Shown in pieces: positions 45,377 through 52,591 of a stretch of DNA of 64,000 nucleotides (within the stretch, counting starts at the first letter, position 1; each line of letters opens with the position of its first letter). A model generated the notes under the pieces. The model was not told the DNA's origin. It worked only from the letters and a program-made list of their open reading frames with translations, and made no database searches. Source of the DNA: JABDKJ01 sp964609215 (GTDB lineage Bacteria > Bacteroidota > Bacteroidia > Flavobacteriales_D > JABDKJ01); assembly GCA_964609215.1 (NCBI GenBank), contig CAZSQZ010000001.1:310001-374000 (forward strand), written 5' to 3'. Position numbers and translations under genes: made by a program.

Positions 45377-46158
45377 AAGAAGATTTAAAAGTTTCCCTTG
45401 TTCAGAGCGATATTGTCTGGGAAGACAAAGAAGAAAATTTAAAGAGATACGAAGCAAAATTAAATGCGAACAATGACCTCATCATTCTTCCAGAAATGTT
45501 TAGTACCGGCTTTAGCATAAACGCTTCTAATCTTGCAGAAAGAATGGACGGCACCACCATAAAATGGCTTCTTCAAAAATCAAAGGATTTGAACTCCGCT
45601 ATTTGTGCTTCATTAATAATTGAAGATTCTGGATATAGAAATCGCATGGTCTTCGTAAAACCTAGTGGAGAAATTGACTATTACGATAAAAGACATTTGT
45701 TCTCTATGGCCGATGAAAACAGTGTTTACACAGCAGGAAATAAAAAAGTATTTGTAAATTATTTAGGATGGAATATTAACCTGCAAATTTGCTACGACTT
45801 GCGATTTCCTGTATTTAGTCGCAATCTTTTTACTGCTGGAAAATGGGAATATGATCTTTTAATTTATGTGGCCAATTGGCCTAGCCCGAGAAGAAATGCA
45901 TGGAAGAATTTACTAGTCTCTAGGGCAATAGAAAATCAATGCTTTGTAGCTGCAGTTAACAGAGTTGGAAAAGATGCTAATGATCTGGATTATTTAGGTG
46001 ATTCCGAAATTATTGATCCAAAAGGAAAAAGTCTTTTGGCTTTTGATGAAAGCAGTGAATCTGAGAATTCTGCTGTTTTGTCCTTTAAAGAAATGAATAA
46101 CTATAGGAAAAAATTTCCTTTAGGCAATGATGCCGATTCTTTTAAAATTATTCTTTGA
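45373..46158 (+). CDS. Nitrilase-family amidohydrolase, omega-amidase (YafV) type
   Basis: A 261-residue carbon-nitrogen hydrolase with catalytic triad E41 (LPEMFSTGF), K106 (YDKRHLF) and C140 (QICYDLRFPVF). The sequence around the cysteine, CYDLRFPVFSRN, is typical for YafV/Nit2 omega-amidases that hydrolyse alpha-ketoglutaramate. Overlap with the aminotransferase gene supports this role in methionine or glutamine keto-acid handling. Its 3' end overlaps the convergent lipoprotein gene by 11 bases. Confidence 0.9.
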   Translation: MKEDLKVSLVQSDIVWEDKEENLKRYEAKLNANNDLIILPEMFSTGFSINASNLAERMDGTTIKWLLQKSKDLNSAICASLIIEDSGYRNRMVFVKPSGEIDYYDKRHLFSMADENSVYTAGNKKVFVNYLGWNINLQICYDLRFPVFSRNLFTAGKWEYDLLIYVANWPSPRRNAWKNLLVSRAIENQCFVAAVNRVGKDANDLDYLGDSEIIDPKGKSLLAFDESSESENSAVLSFKEMNNYRKKFPLGNDADSFKIIL

Positions 46159-47719
46159 TAAACCATTCTTGGTCAAATGACCAATTGGGTCTGATCTGAA
46201 TTTTCTCCTTATATATCCAAACCCTCTCAGGCTGTCTTTTAAGAAAATAATCTCCACTATCCCATTTCCCATTTTGATTTTGATCCTCTATCAATCTCAA
46301 ACTGATCTCTCCTGTTTCAAACCAGGTCCAATTAAACGTTCTTGCAGTATCAATTATCTCTTTCTTTAAAATACTATTGTCCGTATAAACCTCAAAAATG
46401 TAATTCCCCATAGTAGGTGGACTAACGGTAACATTAAATTCTCCAAAATCGGATTCATTCAAAATTTTTAGTCTTAGAATTAAGGTGTCATTTGTTTGCC
46501 CGTAAATATCTTGAATAGCTCCTGGATATAATGCAATGCTCCCTTTATTTGATTGGATCCAGTCTGCATTCATACGTATTTGATTATAACTCTGTAATTC
46601 TTTTTTTACTTCTTGAATTGTAGTATCTATTCTGAGAGCTATTTTGCTTTCATCAATTGATTTTATTGGATTATTTGTTTCTAAGTAGAGAGGATCGTTC
46701 GGATTGTGCTCTATAGTTTGTCCTTGAATTAAAGAAAGCTCGGGATATTCAACTTTCTTATTGTTTTCAAAAGAAAACAAAGAAACCGTATCTATTAAAT
46801 GAGTGCCATTTAAAACTCTAAGAGCGCAATTTTTTTCAGGAACAACATCTTCAAAGAAAATAATAATTGAATCTTTCTGATTTTGATTTATATGGGCATT
46901 TGAATAGCTAAAACTAATATTTTCAAAGCTAAGGCTGTCTAGCTCCTTGTTAAACACCATTTCTAAACGACCAGTGTTTTTAGCATCTGACCTTAATAAT
47001 AACAATTCGTCTGGTTCTTTAGAAAATAGGTTCAATATATGTTCAACGCTATCTGCGGCATGAACCTCAACAGTGTTATTTAAAAAAGCCAAATTCTCAT
47101 TTTCGGACCATTTATAGTTCTTGTCTAAATCATCTAAGGCAAAAATTTGGTAATGTCCTTCTCGCAAATTTTCAAATTTGAAATTCCCTTTATCGTCTGA
47201 TTTGGTAAAATAGGAAGGGTTATTCAACACAATGGAGGAGTCATTCAAAATGGAGTGTAATAAAACCGAAGCTTCAAGCCCTCTATTTGTGTAGGCATCT
47301 ATAACCTTTCCTCCAAGTATCAAAGAATCTAAAACTGACCCCGATGAAAAAACAAACTTGCTGCTGTCTAGTATATTCCCTTCATTATTGTCAATAATTC
47401 CTTCTCCCAGATTAAAAGTATAGGTTGTATTTTCTTGAAGTATTTCTTTCAGATCAATAACAAGGCTCTTTCCTTTAAGGATTATTTCGGGCCTTTGTTT
47501 CAAAGGCGGAGAGACCAATAATTGCTCATAGATACCATTGAGCTTCACATACTCATCAAAAGTTATTACAATCCTATTTTCATTAAAATTAGTACTAAAG
47601 TTTGCGGGCTTCATCTCAATAATCTGGGGTGGAGTGGTATCTTTTTCACCGCCAGTTGGAGATCTAATTTGAGCACAACCTATTATAAGAATGAAAAATA
47701 TGTAAATGTATTTGTTCAA
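46148..47719 (-). CDS. Lipoprotein with Ig-like (Big_5) domain
   Basis: A 523-residue lipoprotein with lipobox IIGC (cysteine 15). The start of the mature part, SPTGGEKDTTPPQIIEMKPANFSTNF, is characteristic of a Bacteroidota family with an N-terminal Big_5 Ig-like domain. Next come carboxypeptidase-regulatory-like beta domains (GKVIDAYTNRGLEASVLL ... GNFKFENLREGHYQIFALDD). The C-terminal LIEDQNQNGKWDSGDYFLKRQPERV is also conserved. The function is unknown, probably structural on the outer membrane. Its start overlaps msrC by four bases in the comF operon. Confidence 0.87.
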   Translation of the reverse strand: MNKYIYIFFILIIGCAQIRSPTGGEKDTTPPQIIEMKPANFSTNFNENRIVITFDEYVKLNGIYEQLLVSPPLKQRPEIILKGKSLVIDLKEILQENTTYTFNLGEGIIDNNEGNILDSSKFVFSSGSVLDSLILGGKVIDAYTNRGLEASVLLHSILNDSSIVLNNPSYFTKSDDKGNFKFENLREGHYQIFALDDLDKNYKWSENENLAFLNNTVEVHAADSVEHILNLFSKEPDELLLLRSDAKNTGRLEMVFNKELDSLSFENISFSYSNAHINQNQKDSIIIFFEDVVPEKNCALRVLNGTHLIDTVSLFSFENNKKVEYPELSLIQGQTIEHNPNDPLYLETNNPIKSIDESKIALRIDTTIQEVKKELQSYNQIRMNADWIQSNKGSIALYPGAIQDIYGQTNDTLILRLKILNESDFGEFNVTVSPPTMGNYIFEVYTDNSILKKEIIDTARTFNWTWFETGEISLRLIEDQNQNGKWDSGDYFLKRQPERVWIYKEKIQIRPNWSFDQEWFIKE

Positions 47720-48168
47720 AGTAATTCAGAAATAAACACGCCTATTTCTTCCAGATAAATTTGATCTGTTTGATCAAAATGACTTTCCATTTCACTGTCC
47801 ACATCCAAAACCATTCTAACCTTGTCATTTTTTAAAATGGGGATCACTATTTCTGAAAGGCTGTTCTCACTGCATGCAATATGTCCCGGGAAGTCATGAA
47901 CATTATCAACCAAAATAGTTTTGCGTTTTTCCCAAGATGTTCCACAAACCCCTTTTCCAAAGTTTATTCTAGTACATGCAACTGGACCTTGAAAGGGACC
48001 TAAAACCAATTGTTCAGCTTCAACCATATAAAAGCCTACCCACCACCAATTAAAGGTGTCTTTCAAAATAGCTGAAATATTAGATAGGTTGGCTATTAAA
48101 TTGTCTTCTCCTTTGCAAATTGCTTTAATCTGTTTTACACAGATAGTATATTTTTCTTCTTTATTCAT
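47716..48168 (-). CDS. msrC: Free methionine-(R)-sulfoxide reductase (GAF domain)
   Basis: A 150-residue single GAF-domain enzyme reducing free methionine-R-sulfoxide. The three family cysteines are visible: GPVACTRI, GKGVCGTSW and HIACSENS. The surrounding FNWWWVGFYMVE and SEIVIPILKN are typical. It overlaps comF and the downstream lipoprotein gene by four bases on each side, so it is in one operon. It adds to the methionine-related genes in this part of the window. Confidence 0.93.
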   Translation of the reverse strand: MNKEEKYTICVKQIKAICKGEDNLIANLSNISAILKDTFNWWWVGFYMVEAEQLVLGPFQGPVACTRINFGKGVCGTSWEKRKTILVDNVHDFPGHIACSENSLSEIVIPILKNDKVRMVLDVDSEMESHFDQTDQIYLEEIGVFISELL

Positions 48169-48863
48169 GCGTAAGCTATGCTTGCCAAATATAGTTTTAT
48201 CCCCTTAATACCTTTAAGTGCATGAGCACAAGATTCCATTGTTGCTCCTGTAGTTATTACATCATCAACAATAAGAACCCTTTTATCTTCTAAATATTTT
48301 TCATGCCTTGATTCAAAAATCCTTTTTGTATTTCCATGCCTATGATAAGTGCTCTTCCCTGTTTGGGACGGATTAAAAAGTATTCTTTTGACATATTTGT
48401 CTGACCATTCGCACCCCAATGCCTCTGAAACACCAGCAGCAATGAAATCACATTGATTAAATCCTCGTCTCCTTTTCTTTAATCTGTGTAATGGGACAGG
48501 CAGAATAAGGTCCATATCACTAAATCTGTCGGAGTTTTTAAGCTGATATCCTAACTCTCTACCGAGCTCCAAACCAACTTCTGTATTGTTTTTATACTTA
48601 AGCTCGTAAATTGCTTTTTGCAATAGGCCATCCTTTATATACTGCGCATATGCTGTACAAGCAGCTAAAGAAATTTTACCCCAAAACCTTTTCTCTATTT
48701 CATTCTCTGGATTGTCGTGAAAATTCGTTCTTTTAAATTGAAACTTACATGTAACACAAATGGACTGTTCGGCAGAGTTTAAAGGTTCTTGGCATGATGC
48801 ACAAAATTTTGGATAGAAAAGTTCTATAAAATCCTTTAGATATAACTTAACTGTTTCAAGCAT
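48165..48863 (-). CDS. comF: ComF-family phosphoribosyltransferase-like protein
   Basis: A 232-residue protein with an N-terminal zinc-ribbon (CASCQEPLNSAEQSICVTC, residues about 17-35) and a C-terminal phosphoribosyltransferase domain with the PRPP loop VLIVDDVITTGATMESC. ComF takes part in DNA uptake during natural transformation. The exact role in this phylum is not settled. It has its own -7 element at 48875-48882 directly upstream and leads an operon with msrC and the Ig-like lipoprotein gene. Confidence 0.9.
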   Translation of the reverse strand: MLETVKLYLKDFIELFYPKFCASCQEPLNSAEQSICVTCKFQFKRTNFHDNPENEIEKRFWGKISLAACTAYAQYIKDGLLQKAIYELKYKNNTEVGLELGRELGYQLKNSDRFSDMDLILPVPLHRLKKRRRGFNQCDFIAAGVSEALGCEWSDKYVKRILFNPSQTGKSTYHRHGNTKRIFESRHEKYLEDKRVLIVDDVITTGATMESCAHALKGIKGIKLYLASIAYA

Positions 48864-48874
48864 TAATTAGTTCT

Positions 48875-48882
48875 CAAATATA
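48875..48882 (-). promoter_or_regulatory. -7 promoter element of comF
   Basis: The minus strand reads TATATTTG, a perfect match 11 bases before ATG 48863. It directly follows a minus-strand terminator hairpin, so comF starts a new transcript. Confidence 0.65.
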
Positions 48883-48905
48883 AAAAAAGAGCCCTTTCGG
48901 GCTCT
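48883..48905 (-). terminator. Minus-strand intrinsic terminator upstream of comF
   Basis: AGAGCCC (48888-48894) pairs with GGGCTCT (48899-48905) around a TTTC loop. The T-run on the minus strand (complement of the A run at 48882-48888) is strong. There is no annotated minus-strand gene between it and the tRNA-Cys terminator, so something untranslated may end here. Confidence 0.8.
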
Positions 48906-49025
48906 CCAGTTTTATATTCCAGTATTTAAGCTTGTATATTTATTAGACGTTTATTTTGGCCTTTTTTAATTAAAGTTCGCTCGTTTGCTCTCTATTGTGG
49001 ATTATATGCGGCAAACAAGGGTCTT
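48883..49025 (-). ncRNA. Possible minus-strand small RNA ending before comF
   Basis: The region ends in the intrinsic terminator at 48888-48905 and contains a stem of 9 pairs (48980-48988 with 49011-49019). The stem is complete on the minus strand (one G-T pair) but has a mismatch on the plus strand, which favours minus-strand transcription. No promoter matching TAnnTTTG was found, and the 5' end is a guess. It could also be an untranslated leader or decayed sequence. Confidence 0.25.
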
Positions 49026-49038
49026 GCGGGATAAATCG

Positions 49039-49218
49039 CTTTACAAAACCGCAGGAATATTTGTTAAGTTTATTCACAATTAAATTTCCATTCAACGAAA
49101 AACTGAAACTATTTACCCTTGAAATAGGTTTACTTACTTGGTTATGTTTAGTCAAGAAAACACACACAACAGGATTTTTGACGATAAGAAAAGGAGGACT
49201 TAAAGTCCTCCTTTTTTT
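49039..49218 (+). ncRNA. Candidate structured RNA, copy 1 of a tandem pair
   Basis: About 180 bases without a credible protein, ending in a perfect terminator. It aligns through most of its length with 49365-49554. Helices proposed in both copies, here at: 49039-49046 with 49061-49068 (one mismatch); 49091-49094 with 49104-49107 around a CGAAAA-containing loop; 49106-49114 with 49122-49131 (one bulge); and GTCAA 49151-49155 with TTGAC 49178-49182 enclosing a conserved ACACACACAACA loop. The second and third helices share two bases and may be alternatives. The start is set by the first helix; no clear promoter was found. I cannot assign a known RNA family. Confidence 0.5.
49193..49218 (+). terminator. 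Terminator of candidate RNA copy 1
   Basis: GGAGGACTT pairs with AAGTCCTCC almost without a loop (7 or more pairs in practice) and is followed by seven T on the plus strand. Confidence 0.9.
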
Positions 49219-49364
49219 ATACAGAGTTTTTTCTAACTCCTACGTTTATTATTCTTCTTTCAAGCCCTTCTTTAGATGTACGATTGTTTAAATCATTTAC
49301 TGTTAAAACTCTTTCATCCGCTTATTACCAATGGTTAGGTGCGGTATGCCTAGGTTTTTCGAAC

Positions 49365-49554
49365 AAACAATTTTACAGATGGGGCAGTTGTAAGAGAATC
49401 TATGAATTTAATATATACTGAAATCTCTACTCAGCGAAAAGCTGAAACCATTTACGGTATAATTGGGTTTATTAAGTTGGTTATGTTTTAGTCAAACACA
49501 CACACAACAAGACTTTTGACAACCGAAAGGGAGGGCTCATGGCTCTCCTTTTTT
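49365..49554 (+). ncRNA. Candidate structured RNA, copy 2 of a tandem pair
   Basis: About 190 bases homologous to 49039-49218. Its helices are: 49371-49377 with 49389-49395; TCAGC 49431-49435 with GCTGA 49441-49445 around GAAAA; AAACC 49445-49449 with GGTTT 49466-49470; GTCAAA 49491-49496 with TTTGAC 49515-49520, extended by GGTT 49479-49482 with AACC 49521-49524 across an unpaired stretch. The G-T pairs in the first helix and in the terminator exist only on the plus strand, which sets the orientation. A -7-like TAGGTTTT lies at 49351-49358. The blocks GGTTATGTTT-AGTCAA and ACACACACAACA are shared with copy 1. No open reading frame fits. Confidence 0.5.
49530..49554 (+). terminator. Terminator of candidate RNA copy 2
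   Basis: GGAGGGC (49530-49536) pairs with GCTCTCC (49542-49548), one G-T pair, loop TCATG, followed by six T on the plus strand. Confidence 0.88.
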
Positions 49555-49555
49555 A

Positions 49556-49593
49556 ATAAAAACCCCCTTCAAAATATATTTGAAAGGGGTTTA
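49556..49593 (-). terminator. Terminator of tRNA-Cys
   Basis: A long hairpin (49561-49573 with 49579-49591) lies downstream of tRNA-Cys on the minus strand. Its single mismatch on the plus strand (C with A) becomes a G-T pair on the minus strand, and a T-rich run follows on that strand. Confidence 0.8.
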
Positions 49594-49606
49594 TAGGTTA
49601 TAACTG

Positions 49607-49677
49607 AGGTTCGGAGCGGATTCGAACCGCTGTACAAGGTTTTGCAGACCTCTGCCTAGCCGCTCGGCCACCGAACC
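49607..49677 (-). tRNA. tRNA-Cys (GCA)
   Basis: Minus-strand cloverleaf of 71 bases. The acceptor arms are GGTTCGG and CCGAACC with discriminator T. The D-arm region is GGCCGAGCGGCTAGGCA, the anticodon loop has TCTGCAAA with anticodon GCA, the variable loop is short, and the T-arm is AGCGGTTCGAATCCGCT. CCA is not encoded. It has its own promoter and terminator. Confidence 0.96.
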
Positions 49678-49694
49678 TTTTGTTAAAAGGGCTA

Positions 49695-49725
49695 CAAAAA
49701 TAGCATTTTCATACCTGTACGCAAA
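49695..49725 (-). promoter_or_regulatory. tRNA-Cys promoter (-33 and -7 elements)
   Basis: On the minus strand TTTG (complement of 49722-49725) is followed after exactly 19 bases by TATTTTTG (complement of 49695-49702). Both elements and their spacing match the Bacteroidota housekeeping promoter. This is the best promoter in the window. Confidence 0.82.
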
Positions 49726-49730
49726 TTTCC

Positions 49731-50081
49731 TTAAGCGGTTACAGAAATGCTTACTTGTTCAACATCTCCTCCAATTGGCGGAAAGGGTTTAATTACCTGT
49801 ACTTTTACGGATTCTAACTCTTGCCAATTATTTTTTAGGGTTTTGGCTATTCTAGCTCCAACTGTCTCAATTAGTTTTGATCTGATGTTCATCTGCTCCT
49901 TTACAATAGAATATACTTCGCAGTAATCAATAGTGTTTTCCAATTCATCCTTAGCCGATGCATTACCTAAATCAAGAAAAAGCTCGACATTAATAATGTA
50001 TTCTTGGCCTATTTTAGATTCCTCTTCCAAGCAACCATGAAAAGCATAACATTTGATTCCCTTAACCTCTATACAGTTCAT
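49731..50081 (-). CDS. folB: Dihydroneopterin aldolase
   Basis: A 116-residue enzyme of folate synthesis that splits dihydroneopterin to 6-hydroxymethyl-dihydropterin and glycolaldehyde. The N-terminus IEVKGIKCYAFHGCLEEESKIGQEYIINVEL and the later LENTIDYCEVYSIVKE and LIETVGARIAKTLK are family hallmarks. The length is normal. Its ATG overlaps the end of gltX by 20 bases in another frame, so the two are coupled. The tRNA-Cys promoter lies just past its stop. Confidence 0.95.
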   Translation of the reverse strand: MNCIEVKGIKCYAFHGCLEEESKIGQEYIINVELFLDLGNASAKDELENTIDYCEVYSIVKEQMNIRSKLIETVGARIAKTLKNNWQELESVKVQVIKPFPPIGGDVEQVSISVTA

Positions 50082-51579
50082 TCATTTTTTCAATTGAGTT
50101 GTTTATTCTATCCACGCTTTGGTTCTTCCCCAAAATTTCAATAATCAAATACAAGGAAGGGCCACTTCCTAATCCTGTTAAAGCAAGCCTGAGATTCGGC
50201 ATTATTGCCCCCATTCCAATTCCTTTATGCTCTATAAATTGCTTAAAGTGTTCTTCTATACTAACCTCATCAAATTCCTCTAATTGCGATAGACCATGCG
50301 AATATTCCCTCAACAATTCCGGAGTTTCTTCTTTCCATTTTTTGCGTAAGGTTTTCTCATTAAACTCCTTTGGGCTATTAAACAGAAACTCCACATTAGC
50401 CATTTCAGCTATAAAATGTGAGCGATCCTTCATTAAAGAAACCACCTTCTCAGTTTGTATTGTCTCTTTTTGAAGCCCTCTAGAATAGAGCTCCTTGCTT
50501 AGTGTATCTACAAGGTCCTTTTCTGGTTGAACTTGCAAGTATTCCTTATTGAACCACTTGGCTTTTTCCGGGTCAAATCTTGCTCCAGAATTATTTATTC
50601 GGTCTAAAGAGAAGGCTTTTATAAGCTCGTTTAATGAAAACAACTCTTGTTCAGTCCCTGGGTTCCAACCCAATAGGGCCAAAATATTAACGATTGCCTC
50701 TGGAAAATATCCTTCCTCCTTAAAACCTTTCCATACATCTTCTGAAGAAGGATCATTCCACTCCAATGGAAATACTGGGAAATTACCCAGCTCTCCGTCT
50801 CTTTTACTTAATTTTCCTTTACCTGTAGGCTTTAATATTAGAGGTAAATGAACCCATACTGGCGCTGTCCAACCCAAAAACTCGTAAAGAAGTTGGTGTA
50901 AGGCCGCGGAAGAAAGCCACTCCTCTCCTCTTATTACGTGCGATATTTCCATTAGATGGTCATCCACAATATTTGCAAAATGGTAAGTAGGTAGTCTATC
51001 TTCTTTTATCAGAACCTTATCATCCAATTGTGAAGAGTCAAAAACGACATCTCCCCTTATGATGTCGCTTACCGTAATTTTTTTATTCTCAGGAATCTTT
51101 GTTCTAATTACATAAGGAGTTCCTTTTTCAATAAGGTCTTCTGCTACTTCTTGACCTAATGAAATCGAATTCCTCATTTCATTTCTTGCGCTTGCATTAT
51201 AGGTCCAATTAGGGTTTTCATTTCTTTTTTTTGCTAATTCCTCTGGCGTATCAAAGGCGTAATAAGCATTTCCATCTTGTAATAGCTTATCAATATGTTC
51301 TTTATAAAGCTCGCTCCTTTCACTTTGCCGATAGGGTCCTTTTTCTCCTCCCTGTTCTGGGCCTTCATCAAATGCTAAACCAAGCCAATTCAATGCTGAA
51401 ATAATGTATGCCTCCGCTCCATCAACATAACGTTTCTGATCCGTGTCTTCAATTCTTAGAATAAAATCCCCTCCGTTTTTCTTCGCAAATAGGTAATTAT
51501 ATAGAGCTGTTCTAACCCCCCCTATATGCAATGGTCCCGTTGGGCTTGGAGCAAATCTTACTCTTACTTTTTCTTCCAT
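50062..51579 (-). CDS. gltX: Glutamyl-tRNA synthetase
   Basis: A 505-residue class I synthetase. The HIGH motif is PSPTGPLHIGG near the N-terminus, followed by RIEDTDQKRYVDGAE, and the KMSKS-type motif is GKLSKRDGE. The frame is open to an ATG at 51612, but a perfect minus-strand -7 element at 51594-51601 lies inside that extension. The family N-terminus MEEKVRVRFAPSPTG supports ATG 51579. It is divergent from an rRNA methyltransferase-like gene and coupled to folB downstream. Confidence 0.96.
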   Translation of the reverse strand: MEEKVRVRFAPSPTGPLHIGGVRTALYNYLFAKKNGGDFILRIEDTDQKRYVDGAEAYIISALNWLGLAFDEGPEQGGEKGPYRQSERSELYKEHIDKLLQDGNAYYAFDTPEELAKKRNENPNWTYNASARNEMRNSISLGQEVAEDLIEKGTPYVIRTKIPENKKITVSDIIRGDVVFDSSQLDDKVLIKEDRLPTYHFANIVDDHLMEISHVIRGEEWLSSAALHQLLYEFLGWTAPVWVHLPLILKPTGKGKLSKRDGELGNFPVFPLEWNDPSSEDVWKGFKEEGYFPEAIVNILALLGWNPGTEQELFSLNELIKAFSLDRINNSGARFDPEKAKWFNKEYLQVQPEKDLVDTLSKELYSRGLQKETIQTEKVVSLMKDRSHFIAEMANVEFLFNSPKEFNEKTLRKKWKEETPELLREYSHGLSQLEEFDEVSIEEHFKQFIEHKGIGMGAIMPNLRLALTGLGSGPSLYLIIEILGKNQSVDRINNSIEKMNELYRG

Positions 51580-51593
51580 CAAAAAAATTTTCG

Positions 51594-51601
51594 CAAATGT
51601 A
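51594..51601 (-). promoter_or_regulatory. -7 promoter element of gltX
   Basis: The minus strand reads TACATTTG, a perfect match 14 bases before ATG 51579. It fixes the gltX start. Confidence 0.65.
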
Positions 51602-51616
51602 ATCATATACAAGGCA

Positions 51617-51624
51617 TATATTTG
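51617..51624 (+). promoter_or_regulatory. -7 promoter element of the methyltransferase gene at 51631
   Basis: TATATTTG is a perfect match six bases before ATG 51631, implying a very short or absent leader. Only 15 bases separate it from the divergent gltX -7 element, so the two promoters must share upstream DNA. Confidence 0.65.
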
Positions 51625-51630
51625 ACCCTA

Positions 51631-52479
51631 ATGAAAAGATCGCCAGAGAAATGGAAAGAATACTCACTAATAGATAGTGGCGCAGGTAAAAAACTAGAGC
51701 AATTCGGAAAGTATGTTTTAATACGTCCAGAGCCTAAAGCTTTTTGGTTAAGTGATTTGAGTTGGGATGAATGGGTAAATAGGGCCCACGCTGAGTTCAT
51801 TCAAAAAACAAGTAACTCCGGTGAATGGAGAAAATTTAAGTCCATAAGCAACGAATGGCCATTAACCTATTCATCTGGCCATCAAAAATTTCTGTTTTCA
51901 TTAAGGTTAACAAAATTCAAACATGTTGGCGTTTTTCCTGAACAGGCTGTAAACTGGGAATTCATTCTTGGAAAAATTAGCACCGGTTCAAAGTTCTTGA
52001 ACCTTTTTGCATATACTGGCGGTGCAAGTATTGTTGCAAAGAGTTCTGGAGCAGATGTTTATCATGTTGACAGCATAAAACAGGTTATTTCTTGGTCAAA
52101 AAACAATATGGAGCTCTCTGGCCTTAAAAATATTCGTTGGGTTTTAGAAGACGCTTTAAAATTTGCTCAAAGGGAAAACAAAAGAGGCAATAAATACGAT
52201 TTTATATTAATGGATCCTCCCTCTTTTGGTCATGGGCCAAAAGGTGAAAAATGGGTGCTGTCCGAAAAAATTAATCCCTTATTAGAAGCTTGCTCTGCAA
52301 TACTAAGTAATAAAGGGTGTTTAGTATGGAACAATTATTCTCTTGGGCTCTCAGAAATGGCCGTAGAAAATCTGTTAAAACAACATTTTAAAAGCAAAAA
52401 AATCACCATTGGGGAGTTGTTCATTGAAGATTCCTTTAATAAAAATTTACCTATGGGAGTTTTTGGAATTGTAGAGTAA
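51631..52479 (+). CDS. Class I SAM-dependent (rRNA-type) methyltransferase
   Basis: A 282-residue methyltransferase of the RlmI/RlmK-like group. The SAM-binding motif I is FLNLFAYTGGASI, followed by VYHVDSIKQVISWSKNN, and the catalytic motif is DFILMDPPSFGHGPKGEKW. It lacks an obvious PUA domain, so it is shorter than RlmI. A target in 23S rRNA is likely but not shown. The longer frame from 51526 would run through the gltX promoter and start, so ATG 51631 is chosen, six bases after a perfect -7 element. Confidence 0.87.
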   Translation: MKRSPEKWKEYSLIDSGAGKKLEQFGKYVLIRPEPKAFWLSDLSWDEWVNRAHAEFIQKTSNSGEWRKFKSISNEWPLTYSSGHQKFLFSLRLTKFKHVGVFPEQAVNWEFILGKISTGSKFLNLFAYTGGASIVAKSSGADVYHVDSIKQVISWSKNNMELSGLKNIRWVLEDALKFAQRENKRGNKYDFILMDPPSFGHGPKGEKWVLSEKINPLLEACSAILSNKGCLVWNNYSLGLSEMAVENLLKQHFKSKKITIGELFIEDSFNKNLPMGVFGIVE

Positions 52480-52591
52480 CAGTTCTTTTTTCATGATTTA
52501 GTGGTGTCTCTATTGCAAAGCCCCTGTTAAATGCTGAACTTTAAGGTATAATTATTGTACCAAATATTGGAACAAATTCGTTTGAAAGAAT

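Noticed and set aside
48970..49291. Two small open frames on opposite strands (65 and 98 codons) in the comF-tRNA-Cys gap
   Set aside because: They lack a plausible ribosome site and family-like sequence, run through the conserved RNA helices and terminator, and are not shared by the second RNA copy.
49039..49554. Assignment of the RNA pair to 6S RNA or tmRNA
   Set aside because: There is no long closing helix with a central bubble as in 6S, and no tRNA-like ends or tag frame as in tmRNA. The units are made of several short hairpins.
51526..51630. Longer N-terminus for the methyltransferase gene
   Set aside because: It overlaps the divergent gltX start and promoter, and its own -7 element lies downstream of that start.
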